From: Oscillibacter sp.
Lineage (GTDB): Bacteria; Bacillota; Clostridia; Oscillospirales; Oscillospiraceae
DNA: 33,678 nt
NCBI GenBank assembly: GCA_017937405.1
Contig: JAGBDS010000110.1
Location: 1-33,678, forward strand
Direction of reading: 5' to 3'
Of this stretch, positions 7,400 through 14,934 are shown one piece after another. A program made the translations under genes and the position numbers. The notes beneath the pieces are model-generated. The model did not search any database. It was not told where the DNA came from and was given only the letters and a program-made list of their open reading frames with translations. Numbering within the stretch: position 1 is the first letter of the stretch; the number at the start of each line of letters is the position of its first letter.

Positions 7400-8005
7400 T
7401 TACTTGACCATTTTCTTCAAGCTCTGGCGGATGATCTCCTCCAGAGGCAGGTTCTCCACGTCTACGCCCTTCAGGGCCATCTGGACCTCCTGGCTGGAAT
7501 AGCCCAGCACCGCCAGCGCCTGGGCGGCTTCCGTGGCCTTGCTGGTGAAGATGGCCGGAGCGGGCGTGCCCTTGCCGCCGGAGAAGTCCAGTCCCCCGGC
7601 GCTCTCCTTCGCCATCTTGTCCTTCAGTTCCAGAATGATGCGCTGGGCGATCTTTTTTCCGATGCCCGGCGCCGCTGTCAACGTCTTTTCGTCCCCCGTG
7701 ACGATGGCCATGGCCAGCGTCTCCGGCGTTCCCACAGACAAAATGGCCAGCGCTGCCTTGGGCCCCACGCCGGACACGCTGATGAGCAGCTTGAAACTGT
7801 TCAGCTCGTTCTGGGTGGCGAAGCCGTACAACTCAAAGATGCCCTCGCCTACGTTCAGGTAGGTATACAGCTTCCCACGCTGGCCCTTTTTCAGCGCCGC
7901 CAGGGTGTTGTTAGTGGTCTTGCAGGCATACCCCACCCCGCCGCAGTCGATGACCGCCAGATAGGGGAGGATTTCTGCCACTGTGCCGTCCAAATAATAA
8001 AACAT
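7400..8005 (-). CDS. ruvA: Holliday junction DNA-binding protein RuvA
   Basis: 201 residues, family length. An N-terminal OB-fold (MFYYLDGTVAEILPYLAVID) leads into the two helix-hairpin-helix motifs (LLISVSGVGPKAALAIL and LTAAPGIGKKIAQRIILELK). A flexible linker and a C-terminal RuvB-binding domain (ALAVLGYSSQEVQMAL) follow. It binds the four-way junction as a tetramer and loads RuvB. It lies 10 nt downstream of ruvC in the same transcript. Confidence 0.97.
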   Translation of the reverse strand: MFYYLDGTVAEILPYLAVIDCGGVGYACKTTNNTLAALKKGQRGKLYTYLNVGEGIFELYGFATQNELNSFKLLISVSGVGPKAALAILSVGTPETLAMAIVTGDEKTLTAAPGIGKKIAQRIILELKDKMAKESAGGLDFSGGKGTPAPAIFTSKATEAAQALAVLGYSSQEVQMALKGVDVENLPLEEIIRQSLKKMVK

Positions 8006-8015
8006 GGTGCTCTCC

Positions 8016-8525
8016 TTAAATCGTTTCTTTCACCGTTCCGGTCTGCGGGAGCCGTGAAGTAAAACTCCTTGCATGGCATAGGGCCAGTGCCAGTGCGTCA
8101 GCCGCATCATCGGGCCGGGGGACAGCCTTCAGCTTCAAAAGCCGCTTCGTCATGTCCATCACCTGGCGCTTCTCCGCCTTGCCGTAGCCCGTCACCGCCA
8201 GCTTGACCTGAGAGGGCGTGTACTCATACAGCGGGATGCCGCACTTTTCAGCGGCGTACAGAATGACGCCCCGCCCGTGGGCCACGGCGATGCCGGTGGT
8301 GATATTGGTGTTGAAGAACAATTCTTCGATGGAGATGACGTCCGGTTTCAGCTGGCCGATCAGGTCCTCCATATCCGTGCCGATCTGGTACAATCGCCGG
8401 GAAAGCGGCAGGCCCGCAGGCGTGGTGATAGCCCCGTAGGTCACCATATGGACTTGTCCTCGGTCCGCCTCCACCAGACCGAAGCCGATGGTGGCAAAGC
8501 CGGGGTCGATGCCTAAAATGCGCAT
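8016..8525 (-). CDS. ruvC: Holliday junction resolvase RuvC
   Basis: 169 residues. Acidic catalytic residues of the RNase H-like fold are in place: Asp in ILGIDPG (about 7), Glu in ISIEELFF (about 67) and the Asp pair in RPDDAADALALAL (about 138-142). As a dimer it nicks Holliday junctions symmetrically. It is the first gene of the ruv operon, with GGGGAA before the ATG and a near-consensus promoter upstream. Confidence 0.97.
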   Translation of the reverse strand: MRILGIDPGFATIGFGLVEADRGQVHMVTYGAITTPAGLPLSRRLYQIGTDMEDLIGQLKPDVISIEELFFNTNITTGIAVAHGRGVILYAAEKCGIPLYEYTPSQVKLAVTGYGKAEKRQVMDMTKRLLKLKAVPRPDDAADALALALCHARSFTSRLPQTGTVKETI

Positions 8526-8553
8526 AGGGTTCCCCTTTTACAGATATGGAAGT

Positions 8554-8582
8554 ATTATACCAGATTTATAACGGAAGTGCAA
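8554..8582 (-). promoter_or_regulatory. Promoter of the ruvC-ruvA-X-ruvB operon
   Basis: TTGCAC, 17-nt spacer, TATAAT on the minus strand, about 28 nt before the ruvC ATG. No LexA-type box was recognised nearby. Confidence 0.8.
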
Positions 8583-8606
8583 CACCGGAATCAGAACAAA
8601 TGTACG

Positions 8607-8635
8607 AAAAGAACGCCCGCCATTCCGGCGGGCGT
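8607..8635 (-). terminator. Terminator after the DUF4179 gene
   Basis: A 9-bp stem (ACGCCCGCC/GGCGGGCGT, 5-nt loop), then TCTTTTC on the minus strand. It separates this operon from the ruv promoter. Confidence 0.85.
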
Positions 8636-8643
8636 CTCTGCGG

Positions 8644-10032
8644 TCATTTGATGGGGATAGTGACGGGCGGGTCAAACGCCGTGAGTTTGTCGAACAGCGG
8701 CTCCAGATACACCACATCGCCACGGAAGTCTTGTAACGGAAAGTTCTCCGTGAACATGGTCTCCCCGTCCGTCCATTCTCCCGTAAGGGGGTCTTCCACG
8801 CCGTAGGTGCTGCCAAACTGCATAATGTCGTAACTCTCTCCGTTCTCATCCAGATAAAATTGACTTTCGAACAGGCTGTACATCCGGTTTTCCGCCTCCA
8901 GAGGCGCCGCAAAGGACACCAGCCATCCGCCGGGACGCTCCTCCGCGCCGAGAAAGCGCACACCCTCCGGCAGGTTTTCGGCGGTCCCCTTCCGCAGGTC
9001 CAGTTTTGTCTGCGGTGCTGTTTTGTCCCGCCACTTGGCTCGAGTGATGCAGAGGGTCAGATGCTCCCCCTGGCTGAAGAAGGGGCTGTCCAGCCAGAAT
9101 GTGCCCATACCCTCCCCGTCCGGGTCTCCTGTGGCGGAAACGCCGTTGGTACTGGCATAAAACCGCTCCCCGCGCTCGTTTTCCAGGTACAGCTCCAGAC
9201 CTGTCAGCCAGGCGGCGTTGGCAGGGTCATCCTCCAGATTCACCCGCAGATGGGTGGGATAAAGCTCCACCTCCGCCAGTGTCAGGGCCTGACCGTCCAG
9301 AGAGAAAACAGCGTCCACGGGGATGATCTTCCCCTGCGCCGTGTGATGGGGGTCGAAGGTCAGCGCAAAGGTGAACTCCGCCAGATAATCGGGTCCCCAG
9401 TCCGGTGTGTCAAACTCCGTGTCAATGTCGTATGCTTCCGCAGGCTTATCCTGTTCCGCCTCCTGGGCCCAGACGGACAGGACCAGGTCCAACGTATCCG
9501 GCACATCCCGCTCGATAAAGTCCACCCGGACAGAGCGCAACTCTCCATTGGGAGTGCCGTAGGAGCTGCTGCCGCAAGAATACCCTCCCCCCGGCAGTTC
9601 AATGCGGCTGTCGGCCTCCAGTTGGGCGTGCTCTTTTGAATCCAATGTGAAAAAGATGTTCACTTGCTTGCGGTCCACAATGACGTATTCCACCGTAACG
9701 GTGATTCCGTCCTTCGTCTGGCTCTGCCCAATGGGCTGGACGTACTCGTTCTCCACAGCGGCGGAAAGGGACGGCGACCAGGAGACAGCCCTCGCCAGCT
9801 CCCGCAGCACCGGGATATTTCCGCAGGCCCTGGCAAAGGGCACGGACAGGTTCACCAGCAGCACGAAGCAGGCGAAACAGGCCGCCAGACTGACGCAGGA
9901 GATACCCCAGGCCCGCCGCTTTTTCCGTGAAGTGTTTTCCCTTTTCATCGCTTTTTGCACAGTATTTTCCAGCTCTTTCGGGGTCTGCTCCAGCTCTGTC
10001 AGAAGAGCCTTGTACTCCTCGATCCGGTTCAT
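8644..10032 (-). CDS. DUF4179-type membrane protein, probable anti-sigma partner
   Basis: 462 residues. A short cytoplasmic N-terminus (about 1-40) is followed by one membrane helix (about 43-62; ISCVSLAACFACFVLLVNLS) and a large outer region beginning SVPFARACGNIPVLRELARA, typical of DUF4179 proteins. The rest is beta-rich with no catalytic motif recognised. Its start overlaps the stop of the sigma factor gene as ATGA, so the two are translationally coupled. That context supports an anti-sigma or signal-sensing role, which is inference from genomic pairing. Confidence 0.82.
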   Translation of the reverse strand: MNRIEEYKALLTELEQTPKELENTVQKAMKRENTSRKKRRAWGISCVSLAACFACFVLLVNLSVPFARACGNIPVLRELARAVSWSPSLSAAVENEYVQPIGQSQTKDGITVTVEYVIVDRKQVNIFFTLDSKEHAQLEADSRIELPGGGYSCGSSSYGTPNGELRSVRVDFIERDVPDTLDLVLSVWAQEAEQDKPAEAYDIDTEFDTPDWGPDYLAEFTFALTFDPHHTAQGKIIPVDAVFSLDGQALTLAEVELYPTHLRVNLEDDPANAAWLTGLELYLENERGERFYASTNGVSATGDPDGEGMGTFWLDSPFFSQGEHLTLCITRAKWRDKTAPQTKLDLRKGTAENLPEGVRFLGAEERPGGWLVSFAAPLEAENRMYSLFESQFYLDENGESYDIMQFGSTYGVEDPLTGEWTDGETMFTENFPLQDFRGDVVYLEPLFDKLTAFDPPVTIPIK

Positions 10033-10502
10033 GTGTCTCCCTCCTCTCCCAGTTCCAGTCTCAACAGTGCCAAGGCTTTTCTCTGGCGGGTCGCCACGGT
10101 GCCCTGTGGAATGTCCAGAGCCCAGGCGGTCTCCGCCTGGGTGTACCCGGTGAAAAAGCGCAGGATGATGACAGCCCGCAGCTCCTCTGGCAAATGGCGG
10201 ACCGCCTCTTTCAGCGGTAGGTAATCGTACGCGTCCGGTCCGGCGGTATCGGGCAGCGTCGAGTCTCCCGAAAACCGCTTTCGGCGGCGCAGCTCCTTAT
10301 GGCACTCGTTCAGCAGGATGCGGGTGAGCCATGTTTCAAAGAACGATGGTTCCCGGAGCTTTTTCAGTGCCCGCAGGGCCTGATACACCGCCTCGTCCAC
10401 CGCCTCCAGGGCGTCGGCCTCGCTGCCCAGATACAGGTATGCGGTTCGGTACAGCCGCTGCCGGACCGCCTCCGTCCGGGCGGCAAACTCATTTTTGTCC
10501 AT
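10029..10502 (-). CDS. ECF-type RNA polymerase sigma factor
   Basis: 157 residues from ATG 10502 (AAAGGAGG upstream; an ATG at 10574 in frame is inside the xerD terminator and is rejected). Sigma-70 region 2 (RLYRTAYLYLGSEADALEAV, then FFETWLTRILLNECHKELRR) and region 4 (LPEELRAVIILRFFTGYTQA, ETAWALDIPQGTVATRQRKA) are clear and region 3 is missing, as expected for an ECF factor. Coupled by ATGA overlap to the DUF4179 membrane protein. The stimulus and regulon are unknown. Confidence 0.92.
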   Translation of the reverse strand: MDKNEFAARTEAVRQRLYRTAYLYLGSEADALEAVDEAVYQALRALKKLREPSFFETWLTRILLNECHKELRRRKRFSGDSTLPDTAGPDAYDYLPLKEAVRHLPEELRAVIILRFFTGYTQAETAWALDIPQGTVATRQRKALALLRLELGEEGDT

Positions 10503-10574
10503 GGCTCCCCCCTCCTTTCTGTCTGTTAGAGTTTCCCACAGCCGGTTTTGTTTTCCGAAGAAGAAAGATTTCAC

Positions 10575-10604
10575 AAAAAATCAGCACGGCTCTCACCGTG
10601 CTGA
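10575..10604 (-). terminator. Terminator after xerD
   Basis: A 9-bp stem (TCAGCACGG/CCGTGCTGA, 6-nt loop) and six Ts on the minus strand. Confidence 0.9.
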
Positions 10605-10607
10605 CTC

Positions 10608-11495
10608 TTATGCCCGTGGATGGGCTTTTTGATACACGTCTTTCAGCTGCCGCTTCACCACATGAGTATAGATCTGCGTGGAGGAGATATCCGCATGGCC
10701 CAGCATTTCCTGGATGGAACGCAGGTCCGCGCCGTTTTCCAGCAGGTGGACGGCAAAAGAGTGGCGGAGGGTGTGGGGCGTGATGTCTTTTTCGATGCCC
10801 GCCTTCTCCTGATAGTGCTTGATGATCTTCCAGAAGCCCTGGCGGCTCATGCGCTCGCCGTTCATGTTTACAAAGAGGGCCTGCTCCTCACTGTCAGCGA
10901 TTAGCTGGGGGCGGATATTCCGCACATAGTCGTTCAGCGCTTTCACAGCGGTGTGATACAGGGGGATGATGCGCTCCTTGCCCCGGTTCTCACAGCGGAT
11001 GAAACCGGCGGCCAGGTTCAGGTCCTCCATGTCGAGGGAGATCAATTCGCTGACCCGGATACCCGTGGCGTACAGCAGCTCCAGCATGGCGTGGTCCCGG
11101 AAGCCCTTAGCATCCACACACTGGGGCTGCTCCAGGAACAGCTCCACTTCTTTGCTGGTCAAAATCTCCGGGTACTTCCGCTCCACCTTAGCGGAGGCAA
11201 TGCCCTTGGCGGGATTGGACGCCATATCGCCCTGAGACACCAGGAACTGATAGAAGGATTTGACTGAGGCCAGGAAGCGAGTCACAGACGCGGCGGATTT
11301 CCCCCGGCCCATCATCCAGTTCATATAGGACTGCACCATCTCGCCTGTGGCGTCCCGCAGGGAAGCGTCCTCGTAGTTCTGCAAATAGTCCGCAAACTGG
11401 GTCACGTCCCGCAGATAGGAGCTGATGGTATTCTGGGAGGCGTGCTTCTCTCCGGTCAGATAGTCGCCGTAGCGCGCGATATCATCTCTTTCCAA
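10608..11495 (-). CDS. xerD: Tyrosine recombinase XerD
   Basis: 295 residues, the standard Xer length. The N-terminal SAM-like core-binding domain (about 1-85) is followed by the catalytic domain with all key residues: Arg in YATGIRVSELISL (about 148), the HTLRHSFAVHLL box, GHADISSTQIYTHV and its nucleophile Tyr (about 276). It resolves chromosome dimers at dif with XerC. It is 25 nt downstream of spoIIM; spoIIM and xerD are also near each other in Bacillus, which supports the housekeeping assignment over an integrase. Confidence 0.94.
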   Translation of the reverse strand: MERDDIARYGDYLTGEKHASQNTISSYLRDVTQFADYLQNYEDASLRDATGEMVQSYMNWMMGRGKSAASVTRFLASVKSFYQFLVSQGDMASNPAKGIASAKVERKYPEILTSKEVELFLEQPQCVDAKGFRDHAMLELLYATGIRVSELISLDMEDLNLAAGFIRCENRGKERIIPLYHTAVKALNDYVRNIRPQLIADSEEQALFVNMNGERMSRQGFWKIIKHYQEKAGIEKDITPHTLRHSFAVHLLENGADLRSIQEMLGHADISSTQIYTHVVKRQLKDVYQKAHPRA

Positions 11496-11520
11496 AGGAA
11501 CCCCTCCCCTCTCTCAGCGT

Positions 11521-12147
11521 TCAAACAAGCAGCCGCTCCAGCAGCAGACGCAGGATCCGCTGCCCGAAAAACAACTCCACACACAAACCAAGCACCAGCA
11601 CTCCGGCGCACACCGCCAGACGGTGCCAGCACGCCCGGCCATAGGTCACGGCCGCAACCCGCCGTCCTCTCCCAAGGGACAGGCTGGCTAAAGCACCCGA
11701 GGTCCCCAGCGCGGGGACCGCCAGCAGAAAATAGCACGGCAGCGTCACCGCGCACCGCAGGCCAAAGACGCCTGCTGCCAGCAGTACGCCTTCCCGCCCA
11801 AAAGCCGCCGTAAAGCAACTGACGGAAAAGGACAGGAAAAAACCAAAAGCCGCCGTGGTCAACGGCAGCAGTACCACCCCAATGGACGCGAAGCCCAGCA
11901 AAAAAGCAATCAGCGGGTACCGCCCATACAGCAGCAAAGCCGCCCACAAGTCGCCGGACGTCAGACTGCCGTCCTCCAGAGACAGGTAGCTCTCCAGATA
12001 CCGGCTCAATTCCCGGCCGGTCTCATCCGGCACCCGACCCGCCAGGACCTGTCCCAAAATGACGCCGCCTAAAAAGAACGTCGCCAGAAACAGCAGGCGC
12101 GGAAGGAACGGGGACTGCTCACCCCGGTTCCGCCTTTTCCACTTCAA
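11521..12147 (-). CDS. spoIIM: Stage II sporulation protein M
   Basis: 208 residues, close to the ~214 of Bacillus SpoIIM. A hydrophobic multi-pass protein: an N-terminal helix (LLFLATFFLGGVILGQVLAG), a soluble loop, then about four more helices (LIAFLLGFASIGVVLLPL; GFFLSFSVSCFTAAF; LAVCAGVLVLGLCVELFF). SpoIIM works with SpoIID and SpoIIP during engulfment, in the mother-cell membrane. The start is TTG at 12147 behind GAGGTGAGG. Sequence identity is low but length, topology and position next to xerD agree. A sigma-E-like promoter lies just upstream. Confidence 0.82.
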   Translation of the reverse strand: MKWKRRNRGEQSPFLPRLLFLATFFLGGVILGQVLAGRVPDETGRELSRYLESYLSLEDGSLTSGDLWAALLLYGRYPLIAFLLGFASIGVVLLPLTTAAFGFFLSFSVSCFTAAFGREGVLLAAGVFGLRCAVTLPCYFLLAVPALGTSGALASLSLGRGRRVAAVTYGRACWHRLAVCAGVLVLGLCVELFFGQRILRLLLERLLV

Positions 12148-12165
12148 ACCGCCTCACCTCGGTGC

Positions 12166-12195
12166 ATCCTATGCCTCCAAGCAGCGGTTTATGAC
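12166..12195 (-). promoter_or_regulatory. Sigma-E-like promoter of spoIIM
   Basis: GTCATAAA, 14-nt spacer, CATAGGAT on the minus strand, compared with the mother-cell sigma-E consensus (TCATATT ... CATACAAT). The leader would be very short. Confidence 0.5.
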
Positions 12196-12224
12196 AGAGG
12201 TTAACGTAAACCTTGTACGAAATA

Positions 12225-12253
12225 AATATAGTGCAATTTTCCATATTTATCAA
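12225..12253 (-). promoter_or_regulatory. Possible sigma-A promoter upstream of spoIIM
   Basis: TTGATA, 17-nt spacer, TATATT on the minus strand in an AT-rich region. It could give vegetative expression of xerD through spoIIM. Confidence 0.5.
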
Positions 12254-12378
12254 GGAATTTGCCCGAAAAATAAGTTTTTTGTAATTTATCACAAAATATT
12301 ATGTAAACATATTTATGTTAACTTAAGAAACCATGCGGGGAAAGCGATCATTTTCGCCTCTCCGTAGTCCCACATTTA

Positions 12379-12423
12379 GGGGAATACGGGTATTCACCGC
12401 TCTATATCTGCCGTATTCTTCCC
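12379..12423. other. Alternative hairpins in a 350-base gap
   Basis: The gap 12148-12505 has no gene. Besides the promoters and a terminator it contains a long hairpin: GGG and GAATACGG (12379-12389) pair with CCGTATTC and CCC (12411-12423) around a 21-nt loop. The same GAATAC can instead pair with GTATTC (12390-12395). A smaller GCGA/TCGC hairpin precedes it near 12347. It may belong to a small RNA ending at the terminator at 12450-12477. No family was recognised. Confidence 0.35.
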
Positions 12424-12449
12424 TACTTCCGCGCAAAAGCCGAAATCAG

Positions 12450-12477
12450 AAAAAACCGCCGCAAAAGCGGCGGTCTT
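12450..12477. terminator. Bidirectional terminator after the TIGR04086 gene
   Basis: A 7-bp GC stem (CCGCCGC/GCGGCGG, AAAA loop) with six Ts on the minus strand and TCTTTT on the plus strand. It ends the yajC operon and could end a plus-strand RNA from 12330-12450. Confidence 0.85.
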
Positions 12478-12505
12478 TTAAAAATTTGTAGAATTTCACA
12501 AGGCG

Positions 12506-12913
12506 CTATTTCCGCTTCAGTTTCCGTCGGCGCCCTCTGCGGCTGCCCGCCAGCATCCCGGACAGCAGCCCACCACCCAGCACACACGCCAGCAGAATCC
12601 CACCATGACCCGCCCAGGTAACGCCCTGCCAGCAGGCCGCGCCCACCGTCAAAAGCACGCCTCCGAAGCAGGCCGCTACCGCCATAGCTCCCGGCAGCGG
12701 CGGCAGCATCGGCCCCGCCAGCAGTCCCCCGCCCAGGACAGCCAGCACACAAAGCACCGCCGTCACCGGAAACATCACGCTTTCCGGCGCTCCGCCTTTG
12801 ACGATCACAAGCGCCAGCAGGGCCGTCCCAATCAAGTACAGCCCCAGCGCCGCCAGGACGCCCCGCAGCACCCCCTGCCAGGCCGTAGGCCGTACCTTCC
12901 CCCCTTTTCCCAT
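12506..12913 (-). CDS. TIGR04086-family membrane protein
   Basis: 135 residues with about four membrane helices: VLAALGLYLIGTALLALVIV, VTAVLCVLAVLGGGLLAG, AMAVAACFGGVLLTVGA and GGILLACVLGGGLLSGM, with basic ends. It matches the small uncharacterised TIGR04086 proteins that often lie beside yajC in Clostridia, as here. Its only Shine-Dalgarno (GGGAGG) is inside the terminator hairpin that follows yajC, and seven Ts separate hairpin from ATG. Expression therefore depends on whether the hairpin forms. Function unknown. Confidence 0.82.
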   Translation of the reverse strand: MGKGGKVRPTAWQGVLRGVLAALGLYLIGTALLALVIVKGGAPESVMFPVTAVLCVLAVLGGGLLAGPMLPPLPGAMAVAACFGGVLLTVGAACWQGVTWAGHGGILLACVLGGGLLSGMLAGSRRGRRRKLKRK

Positions 12914-12966
12914 AAAAAAACCTCCCTCGAAGTATGCTCGTTACTGGAGCATATTCCAAGGGAGGT
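12914..12966 (-). promoter_or_regulatory. Terminator hairpin that includes the TIGR04086 ribosome binding site
   Basis: On the minus strand the outer stem ACCTCCCT/AGGGAGGT and the inner stem TATGCTC/GAGCATA (7-nt loop) are separated by a poorly paired 5-nt segment. The 3' arm holds the Shine-Dalgarno of the next gene and is followed by seven Ts directly before its ATG. As an RNA it is both a terminator and a block to ribosome entry. Confidence 0.8.
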
Positions 12967-12980
12967 CCTTTTTATGCTAT

Positions 12981-13352
12981 TTATTTTTCCTCAGCCTCAG
13001 TGGTCTCGGGGATCTCGGCAGTCTCCTCGGCAGGTGCCTCTTCCGCCTTCTTCTCGCCCTTCTTGGACTCCTCGGGCTGCTCGCCAGTCTGGACGCCCAC
13101 AGAGGACACAGCCCACTTGGTCAGCTCCATGCGGACCCGGTCTTCGCTGGTCTCGATGATAATGGTGTCCTTGTTCACATGGGCGATCTTTCCCACGATA
13201 CCGCCGATGCTGGTGATGACGTCGCCCTTCTTCAGGCTGTCACGCATCTCCTGTGCCTTCTTCTTCCGCTTGTTCTCGGGGCGGATCATCATGAAGTACA
13301 TCAGTGCGAACATCAGGACGATCATTACGATCATAGAAGTACCCTGTTCCAT
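12981..13352 (-). CDS. yajC: Sec translocon accessory protein YajC
   Basis: 123 residues. One N-terminal membrane helix (MIVMIVLMFALMYFMMI) runs into the family motif RPENKRKKKAQEMRDSLKKG and GDVITSIGGIVGKI, then a beta domain. The tail is unusually acidic (EEAPAEETAEIPETTEAEEK). YajC associates with SecDF-SecYEG at the cytoplasmic membrane. AAGGAG precedes the ATG by 9 nt. It has its own promoter in the gap after tgt. Confidence 0.95.
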   Translation of the reverse strand: MEQGTSMIVMIVLMFALMYFMMIRPENKRKKKAQEMRDSLKKGDVITSIGGIVGKIAHVNKDTIIIETSEDRVRMELTKWAVSSVGVQTGEQPEESKKGEKKAEEAPAEETAEIPETTEAEEK

Positions 13353-13393
13353 TTGAAAAAACTCCTTTTCCTTTGTAAGTTCAGAATGATACT

Positions 13394-13421
13394 ATTATAG
13401 CAGAGCCATACAGTTTTGCAA
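13394..13421 (-). promoter_or_regulatory. Promoter of yajC
   Basis: TTGCAA, 16-nt spacer, TATAAT on the minus strand, about 40 nt before the yajC ATG. Confidence 0.75.
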
Positions 13422-13431
13422 GAACTTTCTT

Positions 13432-14568
13432 TTATACCCGCTCTTCCAGCTTTCCGCTGTACCGGGCCCGGAAGTCCGCGAAGGTCCCCTCGTCCAGGGC
13501 CTGCCGGATCTTCGCCATCAGATCGTTGTAAAAATACAGATTGTGGAGCACAGCCAGCCGCAGGGCCAGCACCTCGTCCGCCTTGAAGAGGTGCCGCAGA
13601 TAGGCCCGGGAGAAGCTCCGGCACACCGGGCAGCCGCAGCTCTCGCTGATGGGCCGGTCGTCGGTCTGGTACTTCTCGTTCATGATGTTAACGGTACCCT
13701 CCCAGGTGAAGAGCTTGCCGTGGCGGCCGTTACGAGAGGGCATCACGCAGTCGAAGAAATCCACGCCCCGGCTGACAGCCTCAATGATGTTGCTGGGGGT
13801 GCCCACGCCCATGAGATACCGGGGTTTTTCCGGGGGCATGTAGGGCTCCACTACGTCGATCATCTCGTACATGACCTCCGCCGGTTCGCCTACCGCCAGG
13901 CCGCCGATGGCGAAACCGTCGCAGTCGATCTTGGCGATCTGCTGCATATGCCAGGCCCGGAGGTCCGCAAAGGTGGCGCCCTGGTTGATGCCGAAGAGCA
14001 TCTGCTTGGGGTTCACCGTATCCGGCAGATTGTTGAGCCGGTCGTGCTCGGCCTTGCACCGCTCCAGCCAGCGCAGCGTCCGCTCGCAGGACGCCTTGGC
14101 GTACTCGTACCGGGCGGGATTCTCCACGCACTCGTCAAAGGCCATGGCGATGTCGCTGCCCAGGTTGGACTGGATCTGCATGGACTCCTCTGGCCCCATG
14201 AAGATCTTGTGACCGTCGATGTGGGAGGAAAAGTAAACGCCCTCCTCCTTGATCTTCCGCAGAGACGCCAGAGAGAACACCTGGAATCCGCCGGAGTCCG
14301 TCAGGATGGGACCGTCCCAATCCATGAACTTATGGAGGCCGCCCATCTGCCGCACGATCTTGTCGCCGGGCCGTAGATGCAGGTGATAGGTGTTGCTCAG
14401 CTCGATCTGGCAGCCCACCTCTTTCAAATCGTGGGCAGACACGCCGCCCTTGATGGCGGCCTGGGTGCCCACATTCATAAAGACGGGGGTCTGCACTACG
14501 CCGCCGTGAGCGCAAGAAAACTCACCGCGCCGAGCGCGGCCTTCGGTCTTGATTACTTTGAACATCAT
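13432..14568 (-). CDS. tgt: tRNA-guanine transglycosylase (Tgt)
   Basis: 378 residues from ATG 14568 (14565 is an adjacent alternative); the open frame beyond 14568 is the out-of-frame TfoX-like gene. Tgt swaps G34 of GUN-anticodon tRNAs for preQ1 in the queuosine pathway. Motifs: ILTDSGGFQVFSL with the first Asp, FDCVMPSRNGRHGKLF with the nucleophile Asp, and the zinc site CGCPVCRSFSRAYLRHLF (Cys, Cys, Cys and His). The queA gene in this window acts in the same pathway. The two are about 1.6 kb apart on the same strand with a transporter between. Confidence 0.97.
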   Translation of the reverse strand: MMFKVIKTEGRARRGEFSCAHGGVVQTPVFMNVGTQAAIKGGVSAHDLKEVGCQIELSNTYHLHLRPGDKIVRQMGGLHKFMDWDGPILTDSGGFQVFSLASLRKIKEEGVYFSSHIDGHKIFMGPEESMQIQSNLGSDIAMAFDECVENPARYEYAKASCERTLRWLERCKAEHDRLNNLPDTVNPKQMLFGINQGATFADLRAWHMQQIAKIDCDGFAIGGLAVGEPAEVMYEMIDVVEPYMPPEKPRYLMGVGTPSNIIEAVSRGVDFFDCVMPSRNGRHGKLFTWEGTVNIMNEKYQTDDRPISESCGCPVCRSFSRAYLRHLFKADEVLALRLAVLHNLYFYNDLMAKIRQALDEGTFADFRARYSGKLEERV

Positions 14569-14584
14569 TCTTCTCGTTTCTTCT

Positions 14585-14840
14585 TTATTTTGCACGGTCA
14601 AAAAAAGTGCGCAGCTCCGCCTTTCGCTCCGGCGGCAGTTCCTTCTTAGGGATACCCGCCTCCGCCCCTGCAAGAGCAGTAAGCTGGTGGAAGCAGGCGC
14701 CGCTGTCCACCCGGGTGCGGATACGAAGCCACGCCTGGCAGGCACCGATAGAGCGCAGCTCCTCCGGGGGTGGTGATCTCCACCCGGCGCAGGTTGTCCG
14801 CCAAGACAGGGCCGATATTGGGCAGGTCTGTCAGTTCCAT
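14585..14840 (-). pseudogene. TfoX C-terminal-domain protein, broken by a +1 frameshift
   Basis: From ATG 14840 (GGGAGG upstream) the product starts MELTDLPNIGPVLADNLRRV and EITTP, a TfoX/Sxy C-terminal domain. At a run of five Cs on the minus strand (14766-14770) the frame is lost. Removing one C restores EELRSIGACQAWLRIRTRV, then CFHQLTALAGAEAG and LPPERKAELRTFFDRAK, ending at TAA 14585-14587. The restored protein is 84 residues, the usual size. The gene is first in line before tgt. It is a pseudogene, a recent mutation or a base-call error. Confidence 0.82.
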
Positions 14841-14869
14841 ACCGTACCTCCCTAACAAGCTTGAATTTT

Positions 14870-14898
14870 ATTATAGTACATTCGATCAACCCGCGCAA
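14870..14898 (-). promoter_or_regulatory. Promoter of the tfoX-like/tgt unit
   Basis: TTGCGC, 17-nt spacer, TATAAT on the minus strand, about 30 nt before ATG 14840. Confidence 0.7.
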
Positions 14899-14902
14899 GA
14901 CG

Positions 14903-14929
14903 AAAAAAGCCGCCGCAAATGCGGCGGGC
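14903..14929 (-). terminator. Terminator after the CDF transporter gene
   Basis: A GC-rich stem (CCGCCGC/GCGGCGG, AAAT loop) with six Ts on the minus strand. Confidence 0.85.
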
Positions 14930-14934
14930 TTTGA

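Noticed and set aside
14569-14898. 110-residue N-terminal extension of Tgt
   Set aside because: The family starts at the ATG near 14568, and the extension is the TfoX-like gene read in another frame.
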